Positions 47,247 to 56,770 are shown, counted from the first letter of the stretch. The stretch: DNA of 64,000 nucleotides from Gammaproteobacteria bacterium (GCA_030682575.1 JAUXNX010000012.1:1-64000), one strand, 5' to 3'. Notes: a model not told the origin generated them from the sequence alone. Numbers and translations: made by a program.

Positions 47247-48007
47247 GGGAGACGTCCGGCACTGATCAGGCGTGAGAAAAGTATCTGCGGTGACAGCCAC
47301 ACCAGAATGTCGTCGAAGGCTTGCGTGCCATCCTCCGCATAGGGAGCATTCACAAAATCATTATTGATAATGTTGGGATATGAGGCATGAGGTGGAGCAC
47401 TGGCGTTTTCCACCTGAATCGCCGAGCTGAATGTCTGCCAGTCACTGCCCATCGAGAAAACGAGTGCTGGTGCCGAGTTGGTGAAAGTCGTGCCTGTGCA
47501 GTTGACGGCGCTGCTGACGCATAGTCGAGTAGCCGGATCGATTGTCAGGGATCCGTTCGCAAACAAGGCCCGCAATCCATTACTCGTGGTAAATGCCCTG
47601 TCGAGCACTTGAACTCGCTCCGAAACCACATAGCGATAAGGGTTTCCCCATGGGTCCAACAGCAACCCGTCCGTATTGATGGCACCTTGAATTCCCAAAG
47701 TGACAGCTGGCACAAATCCACGACTGTTCGTGCAGACTCCACCAGCCAATGGATCTTCCTGCCCAGTTGGGACTCCCGGTACCGCCGGACATGGCAATCT
47801 CCCATTGGTTTGAGCAAAACCATATAGCGCCTCCTCTATGCGATTCAACTGTGCAGTTGCATCAGTGCGACGCTTGTTTTCCGTACTCGACCCGAGAGAC
47901 GCAAACAAACCGCTCAGCATCAATCCGACAATCAACAGCACAACGGCCATCTCGATCAGAGTGAAACCGCTTCCCTTGCCGGCATTCAAAAAATTGCTTT
48001 TCATCAT
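47243..48007 (-). CDS. Prepilin-like protein with GRLPCP motif
   Basis: A 254-residue protein. The leader ends KGSG before FTLIEMAVVLLIVGLMLSG, a class III prepilin signal with glutamate at +5. A C-terminal extracellular domain contains TNGRLPCPAVPG, RGFVPAVTLGI and WGNPYRYVVS. ATG 48007, seven bases after the upstream stop and preceded by AGGA, is preferred over a long upstream frame. It shares the LPCP region and the Y-V-S segment with the next gene, so the two probably form minor pilins or a tip. Four or more cysteines may give disulfides. The MSHA counterpart is uncertain (MshC/D/O-like). Confidence 0.8.
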   Translation of the reverse strand: MMKSNFLNAGKGSGFTLIEMAVVLLIVGLMLSGLFASLGSSTENKRRTDATAQLNRIEEALYGFAQTNGRLPCPAVPGVPTGQEDPLAGGVCTNSRGFVPAVTLGIQGAINTDGLLLDPWGNPYRYVVSERVQVLDRAFTTSNGLRALFANGSLTIDPATRLCVSSAVNCTGTTFTNSAPALVFSMGSDWQTFSSAIQVENASAPPHASYPNIINNDFVNAPYAEDGTQAFDDILVWLSPQILFSRLISAGRLP

Positions 48008-48014
48008 TGAATTC

Positions 48015-48932
48015 CTAACAGGAGGTTGAGTTCGTGCGTAGCAGATCTGGTTCGCCCGGAGTAAGCACATACACGATATTGCAATCAGTGAACTGCACCT
48101 GTGCACGAGGTGAATCCTGTGTATAGATGACGCGGGCATCCCAACCATCAGTGATATACCAACCGCCAGCGGCTGCCATGGCTGTCTCGAAGGTTGCAAC
48201 ATCGGGATAAGGATCGGCGGGATCAAGCACTCGCTTGATCTCCTGAGCCACGCGTGCGGTTACCAGCGTCATCAATTCGCGTCTGCGAATTGGCAACAAT
48301 CGGTCATTGAATGTCTCCGGACTGATCGCATCCAACGAAACGAAATTCGTGCCACCTGAGTTGGCGCTGTCAAGATAGTGCACTGAGCTATTCACATTCG
48401 CAGGGATGCGCGACTGAGTGCCCAATGCCTGACCTGGCGCAATGATCACAGCAACCACTTCATCTCCATCCAGTGTGAGAGTCCCGGGCGTGGAGCTGTT
48501 CAGTGGCGATGTCGGCACCACAGGATGTCTGTAATTTGCACTCACCGCGTACCAGAACTGCTGATCAATACCAGCATAGAGATTGCCAAATTCCACCAAA
48601 GCACCAAATGGAAGAGTGTGACGTTGTGGTAACCGTCCAAACGCAGCGCCAGCACAATCCACACCTTCCTCCGACTCACCGGAATTATTCTTGTCCGGGC
48701 ATGGCAGTCGCCCAGGTCCACTGCCCACAAATTCATTGTTATACATCACTGCATACGCGAGCAGTGCTTGCTTGGCTTCCTGCATCGCAGCCTGCACTCG
48801 CGCATTCTCCCGCAACTGCGGATTGCGATTGTTGAGCGCCGTGAGCACCACGGTAGCGCCAGCCATGAAGAGACCAACGAACATCAGAATCAGCACGGCA
48901 CCATTTTGTTTGCCAAAACAATTCATCTTCAT
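48015..48932 (-). CDS. PilX/MshP-like minor pilin protein
   Basis: A 305-residue protein. The N-terminus MNCFGKQNGAVLILMFVGLF has the shape of PilX/MshP-type pilin-like proteins: a basic start, glycine, then a hydrophobic helix without the +5 glutamate. The globular part has GRLPCPDKNNSGESEEGV, a second GRLP and FWYAVSANYRHPV, a region similar to the neighbouring prepilin. The start overlaps the upstream stop by four bases (ATGA). I infer a minor pilus component; the exact name is not clear. Confidence 0.7.
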   Translation of the reverse strand: MKMNCFGKQNGAVLILMFVGLFMAGATVVLTALNNRNPQLRENARVQAAMQEAKQALLAYAVMYNNEFVGSGPGRLPCPDKNNSGESEEGVDCAGAAFGRLPQRHTLPFGALVEFGNLYAGIDQQFWYAVSANYRHPVVPTSPLNSSTPGTLTLDGDEVVAVIIAPGQALGTQSRIPANVNSSVHYLDSANSGGTNFVSLDAISPETFNDRLLPIRRRELMTLVTARVAQEIKRVLDPADPYPDVATFETAMAAAGGWYITDGWDARVIYTQDSPRAQVQFTDCNIVYVLTPGEPDLLRTNSTSC

Positions 48933-49693
48933 TGCAGCGCGTCCTGAATCTGATTCGCTTCCTGCAACAATCGCAAACTCTCGACAATACTCTCCATGGT
49001 TGAGAGCGTGGCATCCAATGATTCTGGTTGCTTCACCTCTGCATCTGCAGCAGGTGCCGCAATTGTGACCACTGGCCGATTGGCTTCTGCCCGGCGCGCC
49101 AGTTCGGCATTTATCTCCGTCACTCGCTCTGCACTCAATTGATAGTCTTCGCGCAATTCACCTGTCGTGGCATTGAGAGTCTGTCCGGGTCGCACCGTCA
49201 GTTCTCCCGTCGCAGTTCGGATTCGCAAAACGCCAAGCCCCCTTGTGAACTCAAGTCGAGCATTGGACGGCAGATCACTTTCGCTGACGGCAACTCCGTT
49301 CAACCACACAGAATGACTGCCGTCGCTACGGCGAATGCTCCCCCCCATGTGAATGATCGTCGGTTCAGCTTCAAGGCTGGAGACCACAGACACTGGGGCA
49401 CTGAGTGCCAGCTCTCTCTCGCTGTCACTCAGCGCCGCAAACATCGCAGCTCTCTGCCTGTCAAGATACTGGCGTTCCTGGGCTGTCGTGATGATCCGGC
49501 CCAATGTTTGTGCATCAACAAACCCTGGCCACAGTAGCAGCGAAAAAATCAACAGCCATGTCTGGATACCAGGGATCTTCTGAATAACTCTGTTGCGTCT
49601 TTGGTCATTGCCTGCGCACGATACCTTGCAGCAACACGCGACAGATTGACGCTGAGACACAACAGAATTATTCAGAGGCTCTCTAGTACTCAC
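48929..49693 (-). CDS. Pilus-operon exported protein (MshK position), N-terminus altered by an inserted repeat
   Basis: A 254-residue frame. Residues about 6-38 are encoded by the inverted-repeat element at 49577-49678. A hydrophobic signal-like stretch (WLLIFSLLLWPGFVDA) then begins the likely native protein. The rest has IHMGGSIRRSDGSHSVWLNG, a beta-rich exported motif seen in pilus-associated proteins, and a glutamine/glutamate-rich helical tail. The position between the MshJ-like and PilX-like genes fits MshK, but I see no specific signature. Its GTG start overlaps the upstream stop. Whether the protein is still exported properly is open. Confidence 0.6.
   Translation of the reverse strand: MSTREPLNNSVVSQRQSVACCCKVSCAGNDQRRNRVIQKIPGIQTWLLIFSLLLWPGFVDAQTLGRIITTAQERQYLDRQRAAMFAALSDSERELALSAPVSVVSSLEAEPTIIHMGGSIRRSDGSHSVWLNGVAVSESDLPSNARLEFTRGLGVLRIRTATGELTVRPGQTLNATTGELREDYQLSAERVTEINAELARRAEANRPVVTIAAPAADAEVKQPESLDATLSTMESIVESLRLLQEANQIQDALQ
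49571..49688. repeat. MITE-like terminal inverted repeat element
   Basis: CTTCTGAATAACTCTGTTG (49577-49595) and CAACAGAATTATTCAGAGG (49660-49678) are inverted repeats matching at 17 of 19 positions around ~64 bases of filler. No transposase is inside. The left end (49571-49591) matches the motif at 26010-26030 at 19 of 21 positions. It lies in the 5' part of the MshK-like gene and keeps the frame open, so its codons have become the protein's N-terminus. Confidence 0.65.
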
Positions 49694-50330
49694 TGATAAG
49701 CTCCGGTGGACTAAGATTGAAGGTGTACCAGGTCAGAGCACATTCTGCAGACATGTGTTCCTCAATACGGGTAAAGTCTGTCACTGATGAACTCACCAGA
49801 CTCAGGGTGCAGGTCTGGGGCTGCAGCAAACCACCACTCGCCAGCAACTGATCCGTCAGTCGTGTGAGGTCCTCTTCATGAAGCAATGGCAGGGTCAGGG
49901 TAATCTCTGTCATCTGCAGATCAACAGGATCTGCGGGATTCAACTCTGCAGGATCGTATTCGAGTCGCTGACTCGACTGTTCACTCAACTCAACTGCGAT
50001 CGGATACAACAGATTTGCCTGGCGAATTTCAGCAATCACTTCCAGTAGTCGCAATCTATCCTCTTCTGCAACCCCCCCATCCGCCTCTATGTCGCGGTAG
50101 CGCCCAATGTAACGAATGATGGTTTCTTCTTCCTGCGCAATTTGCAGCACCGAAGTCGAAGTCTGATCGAGATTGGTTTGAGCAATGAACAGATCGCGGG
50201 ACGCCTGCTCAGTCAGATATTGAGCAGCAAAGTAGAGTGCCACACCCAGGCCTGCCGAGATTGCGAAACACAATACGGGAACGCGCAATAACAGCAGGTC
50301 CTTTTTTTCAAGAGTAATCTTGCCCATCAT
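49683..50330 (-). CDS. PilO/MshJ-like pilus assembly protein
   Basis: A 215-residue bitopic protein. A short cytoplasmic start and one transmembrane helix (about 14-33, LRVPVLCFAISAGLGVALYF) precede a coiled-coil-like stretch and a small periplasmic domain. This is the usual layout of PilO/GspM/MshJ. The start codon ATG overlaps the previous stop by four bases. It would bridge the inner-membrane ATPase complex and the secretin. No unique motif, so the name comes from layout and position. Confidence 0.7.
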   Translation of the reverse strand: MMGKITLEKKDLLLLRVPVLCFAISAGLGVALYFAAQYLTEQASRDLFIAQTNLDQTSTSVLQIAQEEETIIRYIGRYRDIEADGGVAEEDRLRLLEVIAEIRQANLLYPIAVELSEQSSQRLEYDPAELNPADPVDLQMTEITLTLPLLHEEDLTRLTDQLLASGGLLQPQTCTLSLVSSSVTDFTRIEEHMSAECALTWYTFNLSPPELISEY

Positions 50331-51898
50331 GGCTGCATGCTCTTTCTGATTTCGAGTACGAATGCCTGACTTCGCGCACTGCCATCCAATGTTGTGGATA
50401 TGGCCGTATCCGAGCGAATCTCCAAAGGCATCGTGATTGGTGTGACACTGAGTCCTTCCATTGCTCCCAAGGCTGTGGAGAATGCCAATACCTGTCTCCT
50501 CTCGTCTCTGGGGCCGGTCTCCGACTCCACGATACCCCGCACCGTTGTGACCAGAACCGAGTTACCCGCGATCAGTGCGGCACGCAAGGATGCAGCACGA
50601 GTTTCTGCAAGCAGACCACCGAAGACAGGTGCCATTTCTTCATTATTGGCAGGTGGCTCCAGACTCCAGTCCACTCGCGTAATCTCGAGCCTGGGTGATA
50701 CCAGAAGTGCTTGACTGATGACTTCGAGCATCGCTCGTGGATAATAGACTTGCGCGAGCAGGTTATCGTGAGTTTCCACCACAAGTTCCATCTGGCTGGA
50801 AGGGATTGGTGTCTCGGGAAAACGTTGCCGCAACGATTCATACTCAGCCAATAGCGGTTGCGTCTGAGCAATCAATGATCGTTCCCGATCCCAGCGGGAG
50901 TTGGCATCTGCCAGAGAAGGTCCGGCGATAGCGATCGCTGAAGCGAAGGCAAGGAGGCTGGCGGCATACAAAGCACGCGCGGCCTTGCGTATATAAAAAT
51001 AGCGCAACGTTTGAAATGGCGCATAAACGTTGGGAACACCCTTTTTCTTGAATGCGGTGACAAGAGAATGCGCTACCGCACCTGGCATGGCTTCACCGAG
51101 ATCAATTTGATAGTTGACAGGCAGTTCATCGATCGATATGAAGTGAAAGTCCAGGAGATCTCTCTGTTCATCCGCAGAGTTTTCCTCAGAGTCTGGAGTG
51201 TAGACATGAATTTTCAACGTAGCATCATATGGAAGCTGTTTGATGCGCTCCAGATACTTGCGAGTTTGCTCACACTGTTCAAAGAGAAATTCGTGAAAAG
51301 TATCGTGATTTGTCACACTCGCCGGGGTCAAACGACTGAAAATGACTCTACCTTTCTGCAAATAGGTTTGGCGTAATCCACTACCCGCCTCTCGATTCAC
51401 CAGCAGCAAGTGTTCTTCGCTCTTGATCTTCAAAGTTTGAATAAACAGTTCCATCAAATAGGCAGCAGACGTCACAGCCTGTATTGGAATATTTTTCTTG
51501 AGTATGCGCTCTATCCAGGGATCAAGAAGTTCTGGTTTGGTCAAGGCAGTCAGCAGAATCTTGTCATCCTTGCGACCTTCCAACTCGCGACCTACTACTC
51601 GAGCAGTGCGGTATTGGGTTGTGCGAAATGCATGATGCAATTTCCGATTCAACAGAGATGAGCGGTCGGAACCCGTCACATGTGCGACTGATTCATTACG
51701 AAAGTCTTCTTCAATGAAATCTGCCACTACAATGAATGGCACTTTGCGATTTTCCTCCAGGAATAGCTGAAAGGCATCGAAATGAGGATCAATAGGACGA
51801 TAGCGAAAGTGCAGGCGCAAAGCATTCCCTCGCCATTGCATCAGAGCAACGCTCTCTCCTTCCAGGAGGAGGATATTGATAGTCGCCACTCCAAACAT
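50327..51898 (-). CDS. GspL/PilM-PilN-like assembly protein (MshI-type)
   Basis: A 523-residue protein. The cytoplasmic N-terminal ~300 residues have a beta-rich fold resembling the actin-like PilM/GspL part. A transmembrane helix follows (about 312-332, ALYAASLLAFASAIAIAG), then a periplasmic PilN-like region with a coiled-coil start. This single-chain arrangement is like GspL or MshI. I chose ATG 51898 because GGAGAAG precedes it; a TTG at 51916 adds only six residues. It couples to the motor ATPase by analogy. Confidence 0.75.
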   Translation of the reverse strand: MFGVATINILLLEGESVALMQWRGNALRLHFRYRPIDPHFDAFQLFLEENRKVPFIVVADFIEEDFRNESVAHVTGSDRSSLLNRKLHHAFRTTQYRTARVVGRELEGRKDDKILLTALTKPELLDPWIERILKKNIPIQAVTSAAYLMELFIQTLKIKSEEHLLLVNREAGSGLRQTYLQKGRVIFSRLTPASVTNHDTFHEFLFEQCEQTRKYLERIKQLPYDATLKIHVYTPDSEENSADEQRDLLDFHFISIDELPVNYQIDLGEAMPGAVAHSLVTAFKKKGVPNVYAPFQTLRYFYIRKAARALYAASLLAFASAIAIAGPSLADANSRWDRERSLIAQTQPLLAEYESLRQRFPETPIPSSQMELVVETHDNLLAQVYYPRAMLEVISQALLVSPRLEITRVDWSLEPPANNEEMAPVFGGLLAETRAASLRAALIAGNSVLVTTVRGIVESETGPRDERRQVLAFSTALGAMEGLSVTPITMPLEIRSDTAISTTLDGSARSQAFVLEIRKSMQP

Positions 51899-51921
51899 GT
51901 TAAGTTCTTCTCCCAATGCCC

Positions 51922-53127
51922 TTACATTTCAATATTACTGATGGTGTCATAAACGGGGCCCAGCACCGACAACATTACCCAGCCAAGCAATAACCCAAGA
52001 ACTATTGTCATCGTGGGTTGAATCATGGCCTGTACTTTGTCGATAGAAGCTCTGATGTCTCGATCATAAAAATAGCTTACGTTCAGCAGGGCTTTGTCGA
52101 GACCGCCCGTGGTTTCACCAACCTTCAACATCCTCACAACCAGTGGAGGAAAAAGACCAGTGTTCTGAAAACTCCTGGAGATTGGCTCTCCCTCTTGAAT
52201 ATCTGTGCGAGCCTGTTGAAGCGCCGCCCTGACAACCGTGTTGTCGATGATACCTTCGGCAATTTCCAGACACCGGAGAATCGGAATACCAGCGGCATAC
52301 ATCATCGCGAAGAAGTTTGCGAAACGAGACAAAATGATTTTCTGCAACACTGGCCCTATACGCCACACTCGCAACTTGAAACCGTCAGCGGCAAAGCGTG
52401 CCTTGGGGTTGATCTTGACAAGTGTTTTCAGTCCTGCAAACGTGACAACAGGCACGATCAGGCATATGTACCAGTACTGCACCATGAAATTGGAAGTGGC
52501 TATCAGCGCACGGGTGTGCATCGGGAGTTCTTGTCCCATGCTGGTAACGAAACCTACCAACTGCGGCACCAGATAGACCATCAGAAAAATCGTGACACCG
52601 ATGACAGCCGTACCGACAAACAAAGGTGAAGTGAGCAATTTCTTTGTCGATTGATTCAACTCATCCTGCCACTTGATCGTATCCGCCAAAGATTCGAATA
52701 TGCGCGCAAGCTCGCCACTGGCCTCACCTGCCTTGATGAGATTGACAAAGAATGTATCGAATATCGTTGGGTGATCCTGCAAGGCTTCAGAGAGGCTCTT
52801 TCCTCCCTCGATCTCGTCGATCAAATTGGCGATGACTTCGCGAAAGCGCGGGTGCTCCAGACTGTCCCGCAGATCGCTGAGTCCTTCCAGCATCGGGACA
52901 CCTGCCCGAGTTAATTGCTCCATGTGAAAACAGAAATTGATGAGATCCGATTTCTCCACTTTACGCTGGCCAACGCTCGCGCGTTTCTCTTCTGTAATAT
53001 CAGCCCTGATCAGATCCAGAGACATACGCGACAGACGCTGTTCAAGATCCGCTTCATTGGTCGCATCAAGATTACCGTTCCGGATTCTGCCTTCCTTGTT
53101 CATGGCTCTGTATTTGTACAGTGGCAT
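51922..53127 (-). CDS. mshG: Pilus/type II secretion platform protein (MshG/PilC/GspF family)
   Basis: A 401-residue polytopic inner-membrane protein with duplicated GspF domains. First copy: FCFHMEQLTRAGVPMLEGL...EGGKSLSEAL...IKAGEASGEL. Second copy: FANFFAMMYAAGIPILRCLE...EGEPISRSF...KVGETTGGLD. Three transmembrane helices are visible (about 170-192, 217-237, 375-395). It is the platform on which pilin subunits are added. The ATPase gene precedes it with five bases between. Confidence 0.93.
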   Translation of the reverse strand: MPLYKYRAMNKEGRIRNGNLDATNEADLEQRLSRMSLDLIRADITEEKRASVGQRKVEKSDLINFCFHMEQLTRAGVPMLEGLSDLRDSLEHPRFREVIANLIDEIEGGKSLSEALQDHPTIFDTFFVNLIKAGEASGELARIFESLADTIKWQDELNQSTKKLLTSPLFVGTAVIGVTIFLMVYLVPQLVGFVTSMGQELPMHTRALIATSNFMVQYWYICLIVPVVTFAGLKTLVKINPKARFAADGFKLRVWRIGPVLQKIILSRFANFFAMMYAAGIPILRCLEIAEGIIDNTVVRAALQQARTDIQEGEPISRSFQNTGLFPPLVVRMLKVGETTGGLDKALLNVSYFYDRDIRASIDKVQAMIQPTMTIVLGLLLGWVMLSVLGPVYDTISNIEM

Positions 53128-53132
53128 TGCGA

Positions 53133-54866
53133 CTACCCACCAAGCCGATCAGTCAGATCCACGACACGGGATATCTCTTCAAGGCTCGTAGTCCCATCGA
53201 GCACGCGGCGACAAGCATCATTTGCCAGCGGTTGAAATCCATATGCCTTCGCGGTGATCAACATTTCCCGCATACCAGCTCTGCGCGCTATCAAGTCATC
53301 CATCTCGCCATTGATCTTGAGAATTTCAATCACAGAGTTGCGCCCCTTGTACCCTTGATGTTCGCAGGCGTCGCAACCTACAGGATTGAAGATTCTGACT
53401 TCTTCCGTGCGCTCCTCAATACCGAGGAGTTTTTTCTCCAGGTCGCCGGCAATGGTCGCCTGCTTGCAGTGCGGACACAGCTTTCTCACCAATCGTTGCG
53501 CCACTACACCAATCAGATTTCCTGCGATGACGTCCGGCAAAATGCCGATATCCAACAGACGCGGAATAGCGCCGATTGCCGAATTGGTGTGCAATGTGGA
53601 AAAAACCTGATGACCTGTCATTGCGGCTCTGAACGCCATCTCTGCAGTGATGTGATCACGTATCTCACCCACCAGAATTACATCAGGATCCTGCCGCATC
53701 ATCGAGCGAATACCTTCGCCGAATCCCATCTTCACGGATTCATTCACCGAGGACTGACGAATCATCGCCATCGGATACTCGACAGGATCTTCCATCGTCA
53801 TGATGTTGACGCCTTCGGTATTGATATTGTTCAGCACCGAATACAAGGTTGTTGTCTTGCCACTACCGGTAGGTCCAGTGACCAGAATGATTCCCTCTGG
53901 CCTCGCCAACATGAGTCGCAGCAGATTGAGGTTGTCATCACTCAATCCAAGCTTCTCCATCTTTACTATGCCTTTCTGGCGATCCAGCACACGCAGTACA
54001 AAGTTCTCGCCATGTGTCGTCGGCTGTGCTGCCACCCGGAAATCAATCTGTCTGCCAACCAGTGAGATTGAGATTCGACCATCCTGTGGCGCTCGCGATT
54101 CCGCGATGTTCATGTTGCTGATGACCTTGAGTCTGACGACCATGGCCGGCCAGTAACTCTTGTGCAGACTGCGTACTTGCCGCAGCACCCCGTCAATGCG
54201 ATAGCGAATGCGCAGGAAGGCTTCTTCAGGCTCAAAGTGGATATCTGATGATTCGCGCTGCACCGCATCGGCCAACAACGCGTTGATCAATCGCACCATC
54301 GGATGGCTGTACTCGTCATTGCCTGCCTGCAGGCTGTCAAAATCCAATTCGCCGGTTTCAATTTCCTGAAGTATGCCGTCAATGGACAATTCAAAACCGT
54401 AGTACTGTTCAATGATGCGAATGATCTGCGTCTCACTGCCCAGCACTGGTGTGATCCGCAGATCTCCGCCGTTGAGTGCCCGCACCTGATCGAGCGCTAC
54501 AATGTTGAAGGTGTCCGCCATGGCCAGCGTCAGATGATTTTCTGCCTTGTCGTAGGAGAGAGGCAGAATCGTGTAACGGCGGGCAATGTCTTGAGGCACG
54601 ATCCGCGTGGACGTTGCATCAAGAACCGCATTGGACAAATCAACACTGCGCTGCCCCGTGTTCTCACTCAATGCATCTCGCACAATGGAATCGGTAACGA
54701 ACCCGAGTTCGATCAGGATTGCACCAAGCGGCTTGTTGCTGTTTTTCAGCTCCAGCAATCCGATACGCAATTGGTCTTCTGTAATGGCTCCACGATCCAG
54801 CAACAAGGCACCAAGGCGTTTCTTCGCTGGCGCAGCCGAAGCTCGTTGTTCAATCACTTCGCTCAT
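53133..54866 (-). CDS. mshE: Pilus extension ATPase (MshE/PilB/GspE family)
   Basis: A 577-residue protein. The N-terminal ~150 residues contain two MshEN-like copies (RLGALLLDRGAITEDQLRIG and KPLGAILIELGFVTDSIV), a known c-di-GMP-binding module. The C-terminal secretion ATPase has Walker A GPTGSGKTTTLY (K337), Asp-box and Walker B RQDPDVILVGEIRD, His-box TGHQVFSTLHTN, and a tetracysteine CPHC...CDAC metal site. It drives pilus extension. The start overlaps the upstream gene's stop. Confidence 0.95.
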   Translation of the reverse strand: MSEVIEQRASAAPAKKRLGALLLDRGAITEDQLRIGLLELKNSNKPLGAILIELGFVTDSIVRDALSENTGQRSVDLSNAVLDATSTRIVPQDIARRYTILPLSYDKAENHLTLAMADTFNIVALDQVRALNGGDLRITPVLGSETQIIRIIEQYYGFELSIDGILQEIETGELDFDSLQAGNDEYSHPMVRLINALLADAVQRESSDIHFEPEEAFLRIRYRIDGVLRQVRSLHKSYWPAMVVRLKVISNMNIAESRAPQDGRISISLVGRQIDFRVAAQPTTHGENFVLRVLDRQKGIVKMEKLGLSDDNLNLLRLMLARPEGIILVTGPTGSGKTTTLYSVLNNINTEGVNIMTMEDPVEYPMAMIRQSSVNESVKMGFGEGIRSMMRQDPDVILVGEIRDHITAEMAFRAAMTGHQVFSTLHTNSAIGAIPRLLDIGILPDVIAGNLIGVVAQRLVRKLCPHCKQATIAGDLEKKLLGIEERTEEVRIFNPVGCDACEHQGYKGRNSVIEILKINGEMDDLIARRAGMREMLITAKAYGFQPLANDACRRVLDGTTSLEEISRVVDLTDRLGG

Positions 54867-56770
54867 GGCAACACCCGCGTGATGGCATCGATTCGCTGAA
54901 ACAGCACTGCCATATCGAAACCTGGCTCAGTAATGCGGGAAAGTTCCAGTGCTTCGTTGTAGAAACCCAGAGCAGGACGTGGCTGATTAAGCCTCTCCAG
55001 ACTGACTGCAAGATTGAATGCGTAATCAGGACTTACCGGGCCTCCGCTCGCTTTGGCTGCCAGCAGTGCATCGTAGTAGGACTGTTGAGCTTCATTCCAA
55101 CGTCTTTGGGACGCATAGAGATTGCCGAGCGCGAAGGCCAACGGAGCCATGTCCGACTGGGTTTCGAAAAGTGCTTTCAATTCGGATTCCAGTCCTACCG
55201 CATCACTTGCTGGGGTTATCTGCAAGAGTCCCACCCGCGCAAGCGCATCGCGCGGATCGTATTGCAGTAACCTCGCGTAGGTATCTCGCGCCAGTGCAGT
55301 CTCACCAAGCTGCATGGCTACTGCGGCCATGCCCAGCATGGCATCACGATTGCGAGGCTCATTGCGCAAGGCCTGCTGATAGTGCGCTCTGGCACGTATG
55401 AAGTCCTGCATCTGATACGCCGCATAGGCCAGCGTGAGCTGTGGATCAACCTGAAGCGCCACTTCGCTGCGAGTGATACTGATAGACGGGGTCGGACGAT
55501 TTTCCTCTACTGACACTGCACCCTGCAGAGATCCTGCAGTACTGTTGGGAACCGAAAATGCTGCCGCAGGAAGCGGCATGCTCCGCTCAACAGGAGGCGC
55601 AATCGCAAGCGCCGGTTGAGCAGATGCTGTGGTCGGGTCGGATTGCACGACTGCAAACGGAACATCTTCAACGATCTTCGTGGCGAAATCAGTCCCGACG
55701 GTTTGCTGTGGCAAGGCTGTCACGGCACTCGGGGTTTCCACAGGTTCTGTTGTCAGTGAGTTGACCGATATTGCTGCAATTGAAGTCTGAATTGCAGCGT
55801 CTGCAATCGCCACGACAGGTTCGGTTACTTCAGTCCCTGCATCAATTGAATCTTGCACAATGTCGACAAGAGTTTCCTGCTCCACACCGATTTCAGTCGG
55901 TTCCGGCCACTGTATGTTCGCGGAATCAAATGAGGCTGTCGGAATGTTATAAGGAGATGATGTGGACAATATCCCCATTTCCTGCAGCAGCAGGTACACA
56001 CCTCCCCCCAGGGGCAGGAGCATCAGCACTGCTGCAATCAGCATGAGGCGTCGCCCGCGATCATCTTTCCTGGCCGCAGACTTGGCGTTGAAGACAGCTT
56101 GTGCCGATTGACGACGCACAGACTCAGTGGCGCGCCTGGTTTGTTTCGGGATGTTCTGAGGAGTTTCTCGCTCTGTTTCGTGAGTGGACGCCGGCACAGG
56201 CTCTGAATCATCAGGCCGAGTAGTCACTGCAACTGGTTCAGATGCGGCAAGAGAAAGCTCCAGCGGTGGTCGGTCGTCAACTGTCGCTATCTCTGCAGCT
56301 GCAACAGACGGAAAAATTTCCTCCTCGACCAATGTCTCCGTTGGTTCAAAGTTCAGTGAATGACTGTCTTCAGGCTCATCACCACGCGCAGGCGGTACAG
56401 GAGTCTCTTCATTTACGGAAAGTTCGAGCGTCTGATGACTTTCATCCTGTTCGGCAGGCCGAGGTTCCAGATCGAAATCTTCATCAATCTTGAAATCGAA
56501 CTCAACATCAAGCCTGTCATGCTCCATTGAACTCTGATCACTTGGTGTGGTGTCAAACTGCAGCGCGGGAGTATCTGGATCGAGGAGCGGTTCAGCCGGC
56601 TCTGCCAACAGCTCGGAATGAGGTACGGGCTCCTGCCCCCCCTCCTGAAATGTGGGCTGTACTTCCTGCTGCGCCATCTCTTGCGCCTGCAACATTCCGG
56701 CCTTTTCTTTCTGCGCGGCCTGCCGTTTCGCTTCCTCGGCCTTGCGCAGAGCTTCCATCAATAAACTCAT
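54863..56770 (-). CDS. mshN: MshN-like TPR protein
   Basis: A 635-residue protein. It starts MSLLMEALRKAEEAKRQAAQ, the conserved N-terminal helix of MshN-type proteins, followed by a long acidic region, a transmembrane helix (about 245-265, LMLIAAVLMLLPLGGGVYLLL), and a periplasmic low-complexity stretch. The C-terminal TPR domain (about 450-620) includes ALAYAAYQMQDFIRARAHYQQALRNEP. It lies between secretin and ATPase genes, the MSHA arrangement. TPR domains would bind secretin or peptidoglycan, as in MshN by analogy. The acidic and proline-rich stretches are typical of spacers. Confidence 0.83.
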   Translation of the reverse strand: MSLLMEALRKAEEAKRQAAQKEKAGMLQAQEMAQQEVQPTFQEGGQEPVPHSELLAEPAEPLLDPDTPALQFDTTPSDQSSMEHDRLDVEFDFKIDEDFDLEPRPAEQDESHQTLELSVNEETPVPPARGDEPEDSHSLNFEPTETLVEEEIFPSVAAAEIATVDDRPPLELSLAASEPVAVTTRPDDSEPVPASTHETERETPQNIPKQTRRATESVRRQSAQAVFNAKSAARKDDRGRRLMLIAAVLMLLPLGGGVYLLLQEMGILSTSSPYNIPTASFDSANIQWPEPTEIGVEQETLVDIVQDSIDAGTEVTEPVVAIADAAIQTSIAAISVNSLTTEPVETPSAVTALPQQTVGTDFATKIVEDVPFAVVQSDPTTASAQPALAIAPPVERSMPLPAAAFSVPNSTAGSLQGAVSVEENRPTPSISITRSEVALQVDPQLTLAYAAYQMQDFIRARAHYQQALRNEPRNRDAMLGMAAVAMQLGETALARDTYARLLQYDPRDALARVGLLQITPASDAVGLESELKALFETQSDMAPLAFALGNLYASQRRWNEAQQSYYDALLAAKASGGPVSPDYAFNLAVSLERLNQPRPALGFYNEALELSRITEPGFDMAVLFQRIDAITRVLP

